Assembly: GCA_902531755.1 (NCBI GenBank)
Contig: CACAFI010000003.1
Location: 1-64,000, forward strand
Origin: an uncultured Alphaproteobacteria bacterium
GTDB lineage: Bacteria > Pseudomonadota > Alphaproteobacteria > Rhodobacterales > Rhodobacteraceae
Reading direction: 5' to 3'
Length of the DNA: 64,000 nucleotides
A program made the position numbers and the translations under genes. Below, piece after piece: positions 1 to 8,592 of this stretch (the stretch's first letter is position 1; each line of letters opens with the position of its first letter). The notes under the pieces are model-generated. The model made no database searches and was not told the origin of the DNA. It saw nothing but the letters and a program-made list of their open reading frames with translations.

Positions 1-359
1 TTCAAAATTAAGGTATAATGCTTTAAGAAAAATATCATCAGTTGTCTGTTGCAATGGGTTACACTAACTAACTCGACTCACAAAAAATCACTAACTACCC
101 TGCTCAGAAAAAAAGTTATAGTTTAAAAAAAACGTAAGATATTGATATTATTGCCTTAAAATTTAATATATCAGAATGACAAGATTTTTGTTTGCGTTAC
201 GCAACTTGAACGCAAAATATTTGAGCTTATAAAATGTATTGAAGTTAAAGAAGATCAACATATCTTCAGCATACCTCCCTTTCCGTCAATACTTATTCTA
301 TACCATCTGCTATTTCCTTTAGATCATCGATCTGGAAAATATTTATTAATTTCCAACCC
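1..359. other. Intergenic region at the left edge, no gene recognised
   Basis: No convincing reading frame or RNA gene is visible. The stretch is AT-rich and contains a short perfect inverted repeat at 192-204 (TTGCG, 3-nt spacer, CGCAA). It lies downstream of the leftward ankyrin gene, so it could hold that gene's 3' end, but there is no clear stem followed by a T-run. Confidence 0.5.
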
Positions 360-1667
360 TTAATCACAAATGCCGAACAGATTAGTAAAAAAGTTTCCTT
401 TTCCACAAGTTGCTGTTCTTAGTGCAATGTAACCATCAGAGCCCTTCAAATCGCCACTGATGAGGTCCCAAGGCCTTTCCCCTTCTAAATTTTTGGCATT
501 TACGTCTGCCCCGGCATCAATCAGTAATTTGATGTTATTCGAATACATTTTTACTTCGTCGGGTTCTAAACCTTTTTTATTAACGGCATAATGTAACGGT
601 GTGTTCCCATATGTACCTTCTGCAACATTAACGTTGGCCCCAGCATCAATCAACGCTTGAATGCAGCCAGGTTCACTGTAGGATGAATTAACATAGTGTA
701 ACGCTGTTTTTTTATCGTCATTTAGAGCGTTTACTTCTGCTCCCTCTTCTAAAAGTATTTGGATAATTTCAACGCCATCCCCCGCTCGATAGTGCAAAGG
801 CGACGAGCCAATAAAATCTTTAGAATTTACGCTAACTCCAGCTTTAATAAAGGATTGGAGCTTTAAAATATTATCTTTTCTGCCAAAGTCTTTATGCAGG
901 AGCGTTCCCAAATCATTATCTTTTGCCAAAGGATCAGCACCTTCCTCTAAGAGTATTTCAACAAATGTAATGTCACCATAACTTGAAGCGTAGAACAGTG
1001 GGGTCTGTCCTCGGTCATCTTTTGTGTTAGGAGAAGCTCGGGTGTAAAGCTCATCTTTTAAATCTGTATGTGAGGCTTCAAACCACCATGCCGGATCGCA
1101 TAGTTTGTCACACGTGTTCAGAGTATCTAATAACTTACTAAAATCCTCAGTTATGTCCGGGAGTGTTTCTAATATTTTTCCAGTCTCCTCAGGGGTAAAA
1201 CCAGCAGCGTTAGCTTGAGCGTCGGCACCCGCTTCTAGAAAGAGCTGGATAACTTTTGGCAATTTTTTGCCTAGGTAGACCCAATGAAGCGGGGTTAAAC
1301 CAAACAAATCTGTTACATTGGGGTTTGCGCCTGCTTTGAGCAATAAATTAACAACAGAGGGTGTGCCGTTAAAAGCAGCATTATGCAATGGTGTGAATTT
1401 TTTAGAGTCGGAAGCGTTAACATTTGCGCCAGAATCTAATAAAACCTGAACGATTCCTGGTGTGCCCTTTAAAGCTGCCCAGTGCAATGGTGTCCATTCT
1501 GAATCATTCTTTGTCGCATTGACATCTGCCCCCGCTTCAATTTCAGCTTTCACATCATCTGTCGATGCAGTGCTAAGAAATTCAAGTGAACAAAGTTTTA
1601 AACACTCGGACCACCCTGGAGCCGAAAGCAAAATAGTTATTGTTATCGTTGCCAAAAATGTGCGCAT
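360..1667 (-). CDS. Secreted ankyrin-repeat protein with two duplicated modules
   Basis: 435 aa. Residues 1-20 form a signal peptide (MRT, hydrophobic core, small residues before E21), so the product is predicted periplasmic or secreted. The rest is ankyrin repeats recognisable from TPLH and GADVN/GANVN turns, roughly residues 33-165 and 205-405. Each block opens with the same short module: Cys-x3-Cys (C22/C26 and C186/C190) followed by a (S/H)-T-D-x-(V/L)-K helix, which indicates duplication of a whole Cys-plus-ankyrin unit. Ankyrin stacks mediate protein-protein contacts; the partner is unknown. The ATG is preceded by a clear GGAGGA site, which fixes the start. It stands alone between long non-coding stretches. 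Confidence 0.85.
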   Translation of the reverse strand: MRTFLATITITILLSAPGWSECLKLCSLEFLSTASTDDVKAEIEAGADVNATKNDSEWTPLHWAALKGTPGIVQVLLDSGANVNASDSKKFTPLHNAAFNGTPSVVNLLLKAGANPNVTDLFGLTPLHWVYLGKKLPKVIQLFLEAGADAQANAAGFTPEETGKILETLPDITEDFSKLLDTLNTCDKLCDPAWWFEASHTDLKDELYTRASPNTKDDRGQTPLFYASSYGDITFVEILLEEGADPLAKDNDLGTLLHKDFGRKDNILKLQSFIKAGVSVNSKDFIGSSPLHYRAGDGVEIIQILLEEGAEVNALNDDKKTALHYVNSSYSEPGCIQALIDAGANVNVAEGTYGNTPLHYAVNKKGLEPDEVKMYSNNIKLLIDAGADVNAKNLEGERPWDLISGDLKGSDGYIALRTATCGKGNFFTNLFGICD

Positions 1668-1811
1668 CTTTTTTCCTCCATCTCACTAAACAGAAGTTTA
1701 TATCTCAATATTGCATTATTAACTATATTTTGTAAATTTCTTAAAAGTATTAGCTCAATAAACAGAATGCTCAGGTAGCTTAGGTTTTCCAAAAGGGAAT
1801 CCTGCCCTAAT

Positions 1812-1827
1812 ATATATTATACGCCAG
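1812..1827 (+). repeat. 16-bp direct repeat, copy 1
   Basis: The sequence TATATATTATACGCCA occurs here and again, identically, 233 bp downstream. Copy 1 runs straight into a GCCAG/CTGGC hairpin. It could be a regulator site, a recombination scar or chance in AT-rich DNA; the non-AT end (ACGCCA) makes pure chance less likely. Confidence 0.5.
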
Positions 1828-2044
1828 TTAGTTTGCTGGCAAAGGCTAAACAGCAAGTAAAACTCCATAATGCATGGCATACTAAGCGTAATCTTATAAG
1901 CGGGAGCCAACAAGTAAGCAATAAAGACTAACTAATATCATCAGCAAAGCCAGTGCGTCGAGACTGACTAGACAGACTGACCTGACAAGCCTTGAATCTC
2001 TAATTTGGCTGAGTAATAGAAGGCTATGTTCATTGTAAACATCT

Positions 2045-2060
2045 TATATATTATACGCCA
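2045..2060 (+). repeat. 16-bp direct repeat, copy 2
   Basis: Exact second copy of TATATATTATACGCCA in the same intergenic region. A looser look-alike (TATTATATGCC) lies near 8556-8566 in another spacer. Confidence 0.5.
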
Positions 2061-2407
2061 AATAGACTTTACCCAAATACACAGACGTAATTAACATTAA
2101 CCAAGATAATCAATCGTTTATATCAACTATCTCAACTCCTAATCTCAAAACTCGTTCTACTGCTCAATATTATTATCCAATCAAATCAACTATTTGCATT
2201 TACAAAATGATTAAACAAATTGCTTGTAAACTATTCAATTTTTTTAACAAAGCTAATTGTTTAATTAATCTTTAGGTTTCTATTGCACTCTTAATTAAAG
2301 GAACAATTTTTTTGTTAAAATATGGAAATAATAATAATTAAGAAAAACAGACTCGACTTTTACTATTTTTTTTGTTTGAATCGAAAAACAAAAATAATGA
2401 GATTTTT

Positions 2408-2803
2408 ATGTCAATAGCTATACTTCAGACCATGGTTTTAGCTGCATTTGCCGATGGAAAGCTTGATCCAGAGGAAAAAAATTTGATTAGAACCTATCAG
2501 TTATTATACCCTCCCCTTCAAGACATCCCAAAAGAAGAACTGGACGAGGAGATGATTAATATTGCAAAAAAAAAGGCTCTAAAAGTAAAAGATAGACATA
2601 TAATTGAAGATATTGGAGAAAAAATGTCGAAGTCTGAAAAAGAAACAGCATTTGCACTTGCTGCTGAAATCTGTGCTTCAAACTTTAAGTTTGTTCCTCC
2701 AGAGAATGACTTACTAGATTTTCTCCAAGTTAATTGGGGTATAAAAAAAAATACAGCTCTTGCAGTTTATAAGTCACTAAAACTTCGCTATGCTTCCAAG
2801 TAA
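2408..2803 (+). CDS. TerB-like small acidic-helical protein
   Basis: 131 aa from the ATG at 2408. The frame is open back to a TTG at 2372, but the conserved part begins at the ATG (MSIAILQ). The segment A-D-G-K-L-D-P-E-E-K near residue 18 is the signature of TerB-like helical-bundle domains, in which acidic residues can bind metal. No signal peptide or membrane segment is visible, so it is predicted cytosolic. TerB domains recur in tellurite and stress systems next to membrane and DUF2135/TerD-type proteins, which fits the two leftward genes that follow. A related TerB-like domain ends the M48 protease at 28.2 kb. The family call is good; the function is unknown. Confidence 0.75.
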   Translation: MSIAILQTMVLAAFADGKLDPEEKNLIRTYQLLYPPLQDIPKEELDEEMINIAKKKALKVKDRHIIEDIGEKMSKSEKETAFALAAEICASNFKFVPPENDLLDFLQVNWGIKKNTALAVYKSLKLRYASK

Positions 2804-2835
2804 AGCTTTTCAAGATTAATTTTGAATATCCCTGC

Positions 2836-3801
2836 CTAAGTACCAGTATTATGCGTATAGGTTAGAATTTTTGTGAGAGAGTTTTTTAGCTTAGTAGTTC
2901 TGTGACTTATTTTATTAACATGAAACTCTTTTAGAATTCCGCCTTCATATACTAAAATCTCAAAATTTGTATGTCCATTTCTGTTAGCTGTTCTATCGTT
3001 GTGTAAACTAACCCAAACTTCATATTCACCTTCCATGGCTTCTTGGAAATTTATATTCTCTATTGGTTGATTAGTATAATTTGACACATTTTTGTCTAAG
3101 TCTAGTCTTCCACCAAACTTACCTGGAAGATAGGGACTAGTATAACTAATAATTTTCCTATCTGGTCTCTTGACATGTATATCTAGGTCGTTAGTATTCT
3201 CCCACTTCAGCAAAAAGCTCAATGCTTTTCCTTGAATGTTAACATTATTTTTTCTTAGTCGCTCTTTCGCAATTCTATTTGTATTCTTAATCTCGTTCTG
3301 ATCAGGTTTTAAAATATTTTCTCCAGTTGTAACATTGGGTTGTCTATTTACGTTCTGTGAAGGTTGGTTTTCCAATAATTGCTGAATTTCTCTCAGTTTT
3401 TTTTCGGTTATCTCGCCATCGCCCTGAGACAAAATACTTTTAATTTTTTCATATATAACTGGGTCAGTATTATTTATGTACAAAGGAAAATATTTTATAA
3501 CTTCGATGACTTTATCCACTTTTACCTGTTCTATTACTCGTTCGATTTCTACTTTGGGTACTCGAACTATTTTATCAATTTCTTTTATTTTTTCCTGTTT
3601 TATAATCCAAATAAAGATACCAAGAGCGATTAATAATATGGCTAATGCACATGCAATAAGTATTAAAGGCAACCCCAATCTTTTTAGATTGTCTATAAAG
3701 AGCCTCCAAGTTAGAATTCTTTCTCTTTTTGCTAACTCGTCTACATGCCGGTCAACAGCCGAAAAATCTCTTGTAACATACTCTGCATTATCTTTTTCCA
3801 T
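2836..3801 (-). CDS. Membrane-anchored protein with C-terminal DUF2135-like domain
   Basis: 321 aa. A single membrane helix at about residues 42-67 follows a charged N-terminus. Residues 75-108 carry a Val/Pro/Lys/Glu repeat ending in YFPLY. A low-complexity Asn/Gln linker (about 140-190) leads to a beta-rich domain (196-300) whose L-K-W-E-N-T-x-D-L-D-I-H-V start and GEYEVWVSLHN segment resemble DUF2135 (YfaP-like) domains. It lies 44 bp downstream of, and on the same strand as, the DUF4407-like gene, so the two are probably cotranscribed. Both share the juxtamembrane repeat, suggesting one complex. No enzymatic motif is visible. The DUF2135 assignment is from the motif only. Confidence 0.7.
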   Translation of the reverse strand: MEKDNAEYVTRDFSAVDRHVDELAKRERILTWRLFIDNLKRLGLPLILIACALAILLIALGIFIWIIKQEKIKEIDKIVRVPKVEIERVIEQVKVDKVIEVIKYFPLYINNTDPVIYEKIKSILSQGDGEITEKKLREIQQLLENQPSQNVNRQPNVTTGENILKPDQNEIKNTNRIAKERLRKNNVNIQGKALSFLLKWENTNDLDIHVKRPDRKIISYTSPYLPGKFGGRLDLDKNVSNYTNQPIENINFQEAMEGEYEVWVSLHNDRTANRNGHTNFEILVYEGGILKEFHVNKISHRTTKLKNSLTKILTYTHNTGT

Positions 3802-3845
3802 GAAGTGTTTCTATAGGTTTATTTAGATATGTATTGTAATTTGTC

Positions 3846-6032
3846 TCATTTATTTGCAGGAGTTGGTTTCCGCGAGGCAGTTCTTTTTGCTCTTGCCGTT
3901 TTATTTGCTGTAGTCTTTGGCTTTGTAGCTTTTGCTTTAGGTTTTGAATTTGTCGATTCTGCCTCTCGACCTTTTTCATTTGAGCCCTTTTTATTAGGTT
4001 TTACCTCATCTTTAATTTCTACATCAATAATTTGAGATTCTGTTTCGATAGAATTATTTCCTTCAATTGTTTGAACAGGTATCTTTGAATTCTTCAAAAC
4101 GTTAGTAGCATCAACTACACCGGCTTCGGTAGCATAAAAGGGAACGTGAACTAACTCTTTTCGGACTATTTCAACTGGTACCTCTTTAAGGGCTATCTTT
4201 TCAACTGGAATTTCCTTTTCTACCTCTACAATTCTATCAACCGGAACCTCTTTTATAACCTCTTTAATTATTTCTACTTCTTTTTCGACCTCTTTTTCGA
4301 TCTCTACAATCTTCTCTACTTCTACAGGAACTTCTACCTTTCTCGGCTTATTTATCCGTCTCCTTAGGGCTACCGCCAATAATCGGATAGCTCTCCTTAC
4401 AGGCGTACTTTTTATCATTTTCTGTTTTTCTCTAAATGCTTCAGGATCTTGCATTATACTAGAAATTAAAGCCAGGATTGTACCTACTGTAGCACAAATT
4501 AGTGCAATAGAACCGAACCAGAGAAATCCAACGAAGGACAAATCTCCTTCTGAAACTTCCAAGATATCGATTTTCTTACCCTCAGCTAAGTTCTTATCTC
4601 TGTCCATAAAGCTTCGATATTTTTTTGCAAACCTATAGATCTGATTTTTTTCTGCTTCTCTCCTTAAGCTATTTTTCTTTGATGTGATCTTCTTATTAAG
4701 ATTTGTTATCTCTTTATCGAGATCTTTTTCTCTATCTTTCTCTGCACTTATTGTTGAAGTCAGATTACTTTTTTGCTCTTCTAAACTGTTTATCTTTATA
4801 TTAAATTGCTGCTTATCGGTATCTTGTTCCTCCTTAGAGTTTCTATTTAATTCCGCAATTAAGTCTCTCTTTTTTTCAATTTTTTTATCTAACTCTTTTA
4901 CTTCTGGGACTTTTGTCTGTTGCTTGAGTAATTCATCCCTCTCTTCGGTGTATTTATTTATTTTGTTTTCTTCTTCATTAATCTCTCTTTCTTTATTTTC
5001 CCTATTAAGATCCCTCGACTTTTTATAGTCCTTTCTAATAGTGTCGATTTCCTCACGAATATCGTCAATTTTGTCTTGTTGCTGCGATAGGAAATTGTCT
5101 ACATTTCTATTTGTGTTAGGACCCCTCTTTCCATCTTCTGTCACCCCAATCATATTTTGAGCCAACTTTATCTGTCCTGTCTCACCACTAGTCACATAAT
5201 TTTTAACTTTATCCATGAGGGTCTTAATATCATCAATATTTTTTAGTTTTTGATCTATTCCGTCGACTTCGCCTGACTCAATAGCATTAAGTTCTTCTCG
5301 TAATTCAGAAATTCTTGTTGCACTTTTTTGCTCTTGTTGTTCTAAAAAGGATATTCTTTTTATTGAAGCCTTGAGGATTTCATCCTTTCTGGCATTGAAA
5401 CCCTTTATTTCTTCTTGAATTTTTTTTGTCGCCTCATTTAAGCTGTCTCTGGCATTTTCTGTTTCGCCTTTTCTGCTGTTTTTAAGGGTTTTTATTTGTT
5501 CATCAAGATCTTTAGTTGCGTCAGGTATTGATAGTTGTTTTATTCTTTGTTTTTCTTTATTTAAGTCGACTATTTCATCTTCATAAGCACGAATTTCGTC
5601 TTTCCCTTCTGTGACTATTGCAGTGGTGTTTGTTACTTGCCTTTCTAGCCCTGTAAAAATGGTTTCAAAAGTAACAACAGTTAGACCTATCAGTGCAATA
5701 AGGATCAGAAGTTTCCAACCCAAATGCTTTACTTTATACAGACCGAGTGCCAAGGGTATTTTTGTGGGCTCTATTACTGCTATTAGAACAAAAGGGAGTG
5801 CACCCAATATAGCGCCTATAAGTTTAGAATCAGAACTTGACGTGTAGGCGTCGTAAGCCATAAAAAAGGCTATGCAAAGACCAAGAGATGCTGCCAAAAT
5901 CTCAACAGCCCAGGCTGTTATATATATTCTTCTCCCGAACTGCTGTTCTTTAGCAAACTTATCTTTGGTAAAGTCATCTCCAAAAAAAGACTCGAAAGCA
6001 CTAGTATCAATAATATTTTTTTCTTCAGCCAT
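3846..6032 (-). CDS. DUF4407-like coiled-coil membrane protein
   Basis: 728 aa from the ATG at 6032. An in-frame TTG 24 bp upstream lacks a ribosome site, whereas CTGGGAA precedes the ATG. N-terminal membrane helices (about residues 35-130) are followed by a very long Lys/Glu coiled coil (about 140-495), another membrane helix (about 510-535), then a repeat of V-P-V-E-x-I-V-E type units (about 565-640) ending in HVPFY, and a Lys/Ala/Thr-rich basic tail. This architecture matches DUF4407 proteins, whose function is unknown. The preceding spacer of 261 bp probably holds the promoter. The coiled coil suggests an oligomeric scaffold. The basic tail might contact nucleic acid or the acidic inner leaflet (speculative). 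Confidence 0.75.
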   Translation of the reverse strand: MAEEKNIIDTSAFESFFGDDFTKDKFAKEQQFGRRIYITAWAVEILAASLGLCIAFFMAYDAYTSSSDSKLIGAILGALPFVLIAVIEPTKIPLALGLYKVKHLGWKLLILIALIGLTVVTFETIFTGLERQVTNTTAIVTEGKDEIRAYEDEIVDLNKEKQRIKQLSIPDATKDLDEQIKTLKNSRKGETENARDSLNEATKKIQEEIKGFNARKDEILKASIKRISFLEQQEQKSATRISELREELNAIESGEVDGIDQKLKNIDDIKTLMDKVKNYVTSGETGQIKLAQNMIGVTEDGKRGPNTNRNVDNFLSQQQDKIDDIREEIDTIRKDYKKSRDLNRENKEREINEEENKINKYTEERDELLKQQTKVPEVKELDKKIEKKRDLIAELNRNSKEEQDTDKQQFNIKINSLEEQKSNLTSTISAEKDREKDLDKEITNLNKKITSKKNSLRREAEKNQIYRFAKKYRSFMDRDKNLAEGKKIDILEVSEGDLSFVGFLWFGSIALICATVGTILALISSIMQDPEAFREKQKMIKSTPVRRAIRLLAVALRRRINKPRKVEVPVEVEKIVEIEKEVEKEVEIIKEVIKEVPVDRIVEVEKEIPVEKIALKEVPVEIVRKELVHVPFYATEAGVVDATNVLKNSKIPVQTIEGNNSIETESQIIDVEIKDEVKPNKKGSNEKGREAESTNSKPKAKATKPKTTANKTARAKRTASRKPTPANK

Positions 6033-6293
6033 TACATTTCCCAGATTACCTTCCAACGAGCCATGGTGCTAGAAGTGGATCACGTCTACCTTTTAAAAAA
6101 TTTACAGTCAGAAAAGGTTACAGTTAATCTTTAAAAAATCAATTACAATATTTGAGAGCTGTTTAGAATAATGAAATAATCTAGATAAGCAGAAATAATT
6201 TGATGCAATTTAAAAAATAAATTAATTTTTGATAATGCCAAATTGAATAGAAATTTAGTTGAGAAAAGATAATGCTTATTGTTTAATTTACCT

Positions 6294-6956
6294 ATGATAA
6301 CAATTCTTCTCACATTCTTGCCTAGCTTACTTATTGTTAGTATTTTAGTCTTTTCAGATAAGTTTAAAGAACCTAAGGGAATGATCTTTTCTACCTTTAT
6401 TCTTGGGTTTTTAATTTGTTTTCCAGCAGGCATCTTGAATGGCTGGATGATTTGGGACAGAGATAACCCAGACAACTTCGCCTATTTAGCTGGGCTGAGC
6501 GAAGAGACACTAAAATTTCTTTGCCTTTATTTCTTTATTAAAGATAGGGTAGAATTTAATGAGCCAATGGATGCAATTATTTATGGAACATTAATTTCTT
6601 TAGGATTTGCAACCTATGAAAATTTTGAATACGTTTATATTTATAATGAAAATGTGCCATCTTTTGAAATTGCATTAGTAAGGTCTCTGACTGCAATACC
6701 TCTTCATGCTCTCTGCGGAGTTATAATGGGTTATTTTTTTGGGTTATATATTTTTAGGCAATCAAAAATTTCTCTAGTGAAGTGTTTGGCGTTACCAATT
6801 TTTTTTCACGGATTTTATAATTACCTTCTTTCAACTACGCAAATTATTGTAGTTTTATATCTCGGGGCTTTGTTGGCTTATGCGTTCTTCCTTCACAAAC
6901 AATTTAGAAATGAACAAAAGCTAAAATTAGATGAGCAGGAAGAGAAATATGTTTAA
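6294..6956 (+). CDS. prsW: PrsW-type intramembrane metalloprotease
   Basis: 220 aa from the ATG at 6294; an in-frame TTG at 6279 is possible and neither start has a good ribosome site. Several hydrophobic helices span the protein. The putative metal-site residues of the PrsW/CAAX-like superfamily are in place: Glu-Glu-x-x-K (E70/E71), an E-N-x-E pair near 109-112, P-L-H (H138) and F-H-G-F-Y-N (H172). PrsW in Bacillus cleaves anti-sigma factor RsiW; here no sigma/anti-sigma pair is adjacent. The stop overlaps the start of the ion-channel gene by 8 nt, so the protease and the channel are probably translationally coupled and functionally linked. Confidence 0.85.
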   Translation: MITILLTFLPSLLIVSILVFSDKFKEPKGMIFSTFILGFLICFPAGILNGWMIWDRDNPDNFAYLAGLSEETLKFLCLYFFIKDRVEFNEPMDAIIYGTLISLGFATYENFEYVYIYNENVPSFEIALVRSLTAIPLHALCGVIMGYFFGLYIFRQSKISLVKCLALPIFFHGFYNYLLSTTQIIVVLYLGALLAYAFFLHKQFRNEQKLKLDEQEEKYV

Positions 6957-8418
6957 GTTTTTGCTGTTTATTTTATTTTTATTTCCTTTTCAGGTCATGA
7001 GTTTTACAAATTTTGATGAATGTTCACTCCTTATGTCAAAAATGATAGAGAAAAAAGAGATGATGGACTTTGATACCCCAACTCATACTTCTTATTTTTA
7101 CCACGGAATAGAGATTCAAAAAGATTTTAAAAATGGAATACGACCATATATCAAAAGAATTCATCCTGATACTTTAGAAGATGATAATGAAATGGAGGGT
7201 TATGAAAAAAACTATGAGATTTGGAACGAAGATATACTCACTATTAATGGAATTGACACACTAAATATTTCTGAGGAAGAATTTGAAGCAGAGTTTGATA
7301 AAGACGAAATAGAGTTATCGTTTAAGAACGTAAAAAAAACATATAAGTTTACAAAAAAAGATTATTCCTCAAGAGAATTATTTGTCACAAGCGATATTAA
7401 AACTATCAATAATATCGATACCAAAAATTCTACTTTTGATGCAGTATTCGATGTAAATGTAACTTGGAATGACTATAATTTATCGGAAATTGCGTTTAAT
7501 GTAGCAAAGGAAGCTGAAAAGGCAGTTGAGGGCTCGATAGAAAATACTAATTATCTTTGTGTTTTACCAATCGACTTTATGCTCTCTATCGGATACCTGT
7601 TGCCACAAATGTCCATCAGTAATTTCAAAACATCAATTGATTATAAGGAATTAGAAAATGTAGTTTTTGATTATTATGATCCTGAAAGTTGTGATGATGA
7701 CTGCTTAGATGAAGAGAAAGAATTTGGAATTGTTCAACTACATTTTACAGAAAAATATCAAGGTACAATAACTAATCCTCTTAATTTACATAAATTTCCT
7801 TTTGATAAGCATGATTTGGACATAAACATCGTGTTTAAATATGATTACTTTTACGACGAACCATACTTTTCAGATCTGCAAGAAAAAACTCTAAGTTCAA
7901 ATTTTTCAAATTTAGTAAGCGCTGAATGGAGTTTTAATGACCATTACCAGATATACGGAAGTGACTATTTGCCGTCAACTAATGTAAGGGTTCCAACGCT
8001 TACTTTAGGTTTCGAAATCGAAAGAGCATATTCCTATTTTATATTTAAAATAATCTTTCCGATAATATGCTTATTGCTAGTCTGCTGGTCTACTTTCTGG
8101 ATCTCACCTAATGAATTGGAAAGTCGTGTAACTATAAGCATTGTTTGTCTACTTTCCCTGATTGCTTATAACTTTGTAATAGATACAGATATTCCTAAAC
8201 TTTCCTATTTAACATTTTTAGACCAGTTTATTCTAATTTCATATCTTTTTGCAGGACTTCCAACAATTCAAACTGTCTTAAGTCGAAATGTTTTTGAAAA
8301 AAAGGGTAACGACGCTGCTACAAGTTTTGATAAATATTTTAAAATATTAGTTCCTTCTATATACGTTTTTTCCATTGCCTCATTAGTTGTTCAGACTGAG
8401 ATAGGCTTTGGTTCATAG
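6949..8418 (+). CDS. Pentameric ligand-gated ion channel (GLIC/Cys-loop family) with an N-terminal PDZ-like domain
   Basis: 489 aa from the ATG at 6949, chosen for its GGAAGAG site and immediate signal peptide (residues 1-18). Residues about 48-138 look like a PDZ-like fold (D-I-L-T-I-N-G-I-D turn, then I-E-L-S-F). The ligand-binding beta domain runs about 148-358 and has the family's F-P-F-D (283-286) without the Cys-loop cysteines, as in other prokaryotic members. Four membrane helices follow: M1 361-385 with Pro371, M2 392-412, M3 420-446, M4 464-483. The M2-M3 stretch (D-T-D-I-P-K-L-S-Y-L-T) closely parallels GLIC. Glu391 sits at the -2' position, predicting cation selectivity; Arg393 is 0' and Leu402 is 9'. 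The ligand is unknown. An acidic CDDDC loop (248-252) precedes the FPFD strand. Confidence 0.9.
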   Translation: MFKFLLFILFLFPFQVMSFTNFDECSLLMSKMIEKKEMMDFDTPTHTSYFYHGIEIQKDFKNGIRPYIKRIHPDTLEDDNEMEGYEKNYEIWNEDILTINGIDTLNISEEEFEAEFDKDEIELSFKNVKKTYKFTKKDYSSRELFVTSDIKTINNIDTKNSTFDAVFDVNVTWNDYNLSEIAFNVAKEAEKAVEGSIENTNYLCVLPIDFMLSIGYLLPQMSISNFKTSIDYKELENVVFDYYDPESCDDDCLDEEKEFGIVQLHFTEKYQGTITNPLNLHKFPFDKHDLDINIVFKYDYFYDEPYFSDLQEKTLSSNFSNLVSAEWSFNDHYQIYGSDYLPSTNVRVPTLTLGFEIERAYSYFIFKIIFPIICLLLVCWSTFWISPNELESRVTISIVCLLSLIAYNFVIDTDIPKLSYLTFLDQFILISYLFAGLPTIQTVLSRNVFEKKGNDAATSFDKYFKILVPSIYVFSIASLVVQTEIGFGS

Positions 8419-8592
8419 AATTATTTTGCTAAACTTTAGATTATATTTAAATTAAGTGCTTTTTAAGCATTAATTATTAGGCTTTTTTCCAAATATTTTT
8501 AGTCAATACAACTTAACCTCTCTAGCTAACCCACTGCAGATCTGAACACCTATATTATTATATGCCGAAAGTTAAAGAATTAATTTGTAGGG

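Larger units (their letters stand above)
1668..2407. other. Long intergenic region with a 16-bp direct repeat
   Basis: About 740 bp without a supportable gene. It contains a 16-bp exact direct repeat (see separate entries) and a small hairpin at 1824-1841 (GCCAG, 8-nt loop, CTGGC). The part near 1820-2000 has more G and C than its surroundings and looks structured, but I could not match it to tmRNA, RNase P, SRP or 6S RNA. The last 100 bp are strongly AT-rich and probably contain the promoter of the TerB-like gene. Confidence 0.45.

Noticed and set aside
1740-2130. Possible structured RNA such as permuted tmRNA in the long spacer
   Set aside because: No tag-peptide frame ending in Ala-Ala codons, no T-loop GTTCGA element and no CCA-type acceptor end could be found.
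4189-4335. Regular repeat units that might be a CRISPR-like or tandem DNA repeat
   Set aside because: They are the coding repeat for V-P-V-E type units of the DUF4407-like protein, without equal spacers.
4684-5028. Open frame on the plus strand inside the DUF4407-like gene
   Set aside because: Ser/Phe/Leu-rich composition is the antisense of a Lys/Glu coiled coil; no ribosome site.
8456-8500. Terminator after the ion-channel gene
   Set aside because: Only a five-base stem (TGCTT/AAGCA) about 25 bp before a T-run; too weak to call.
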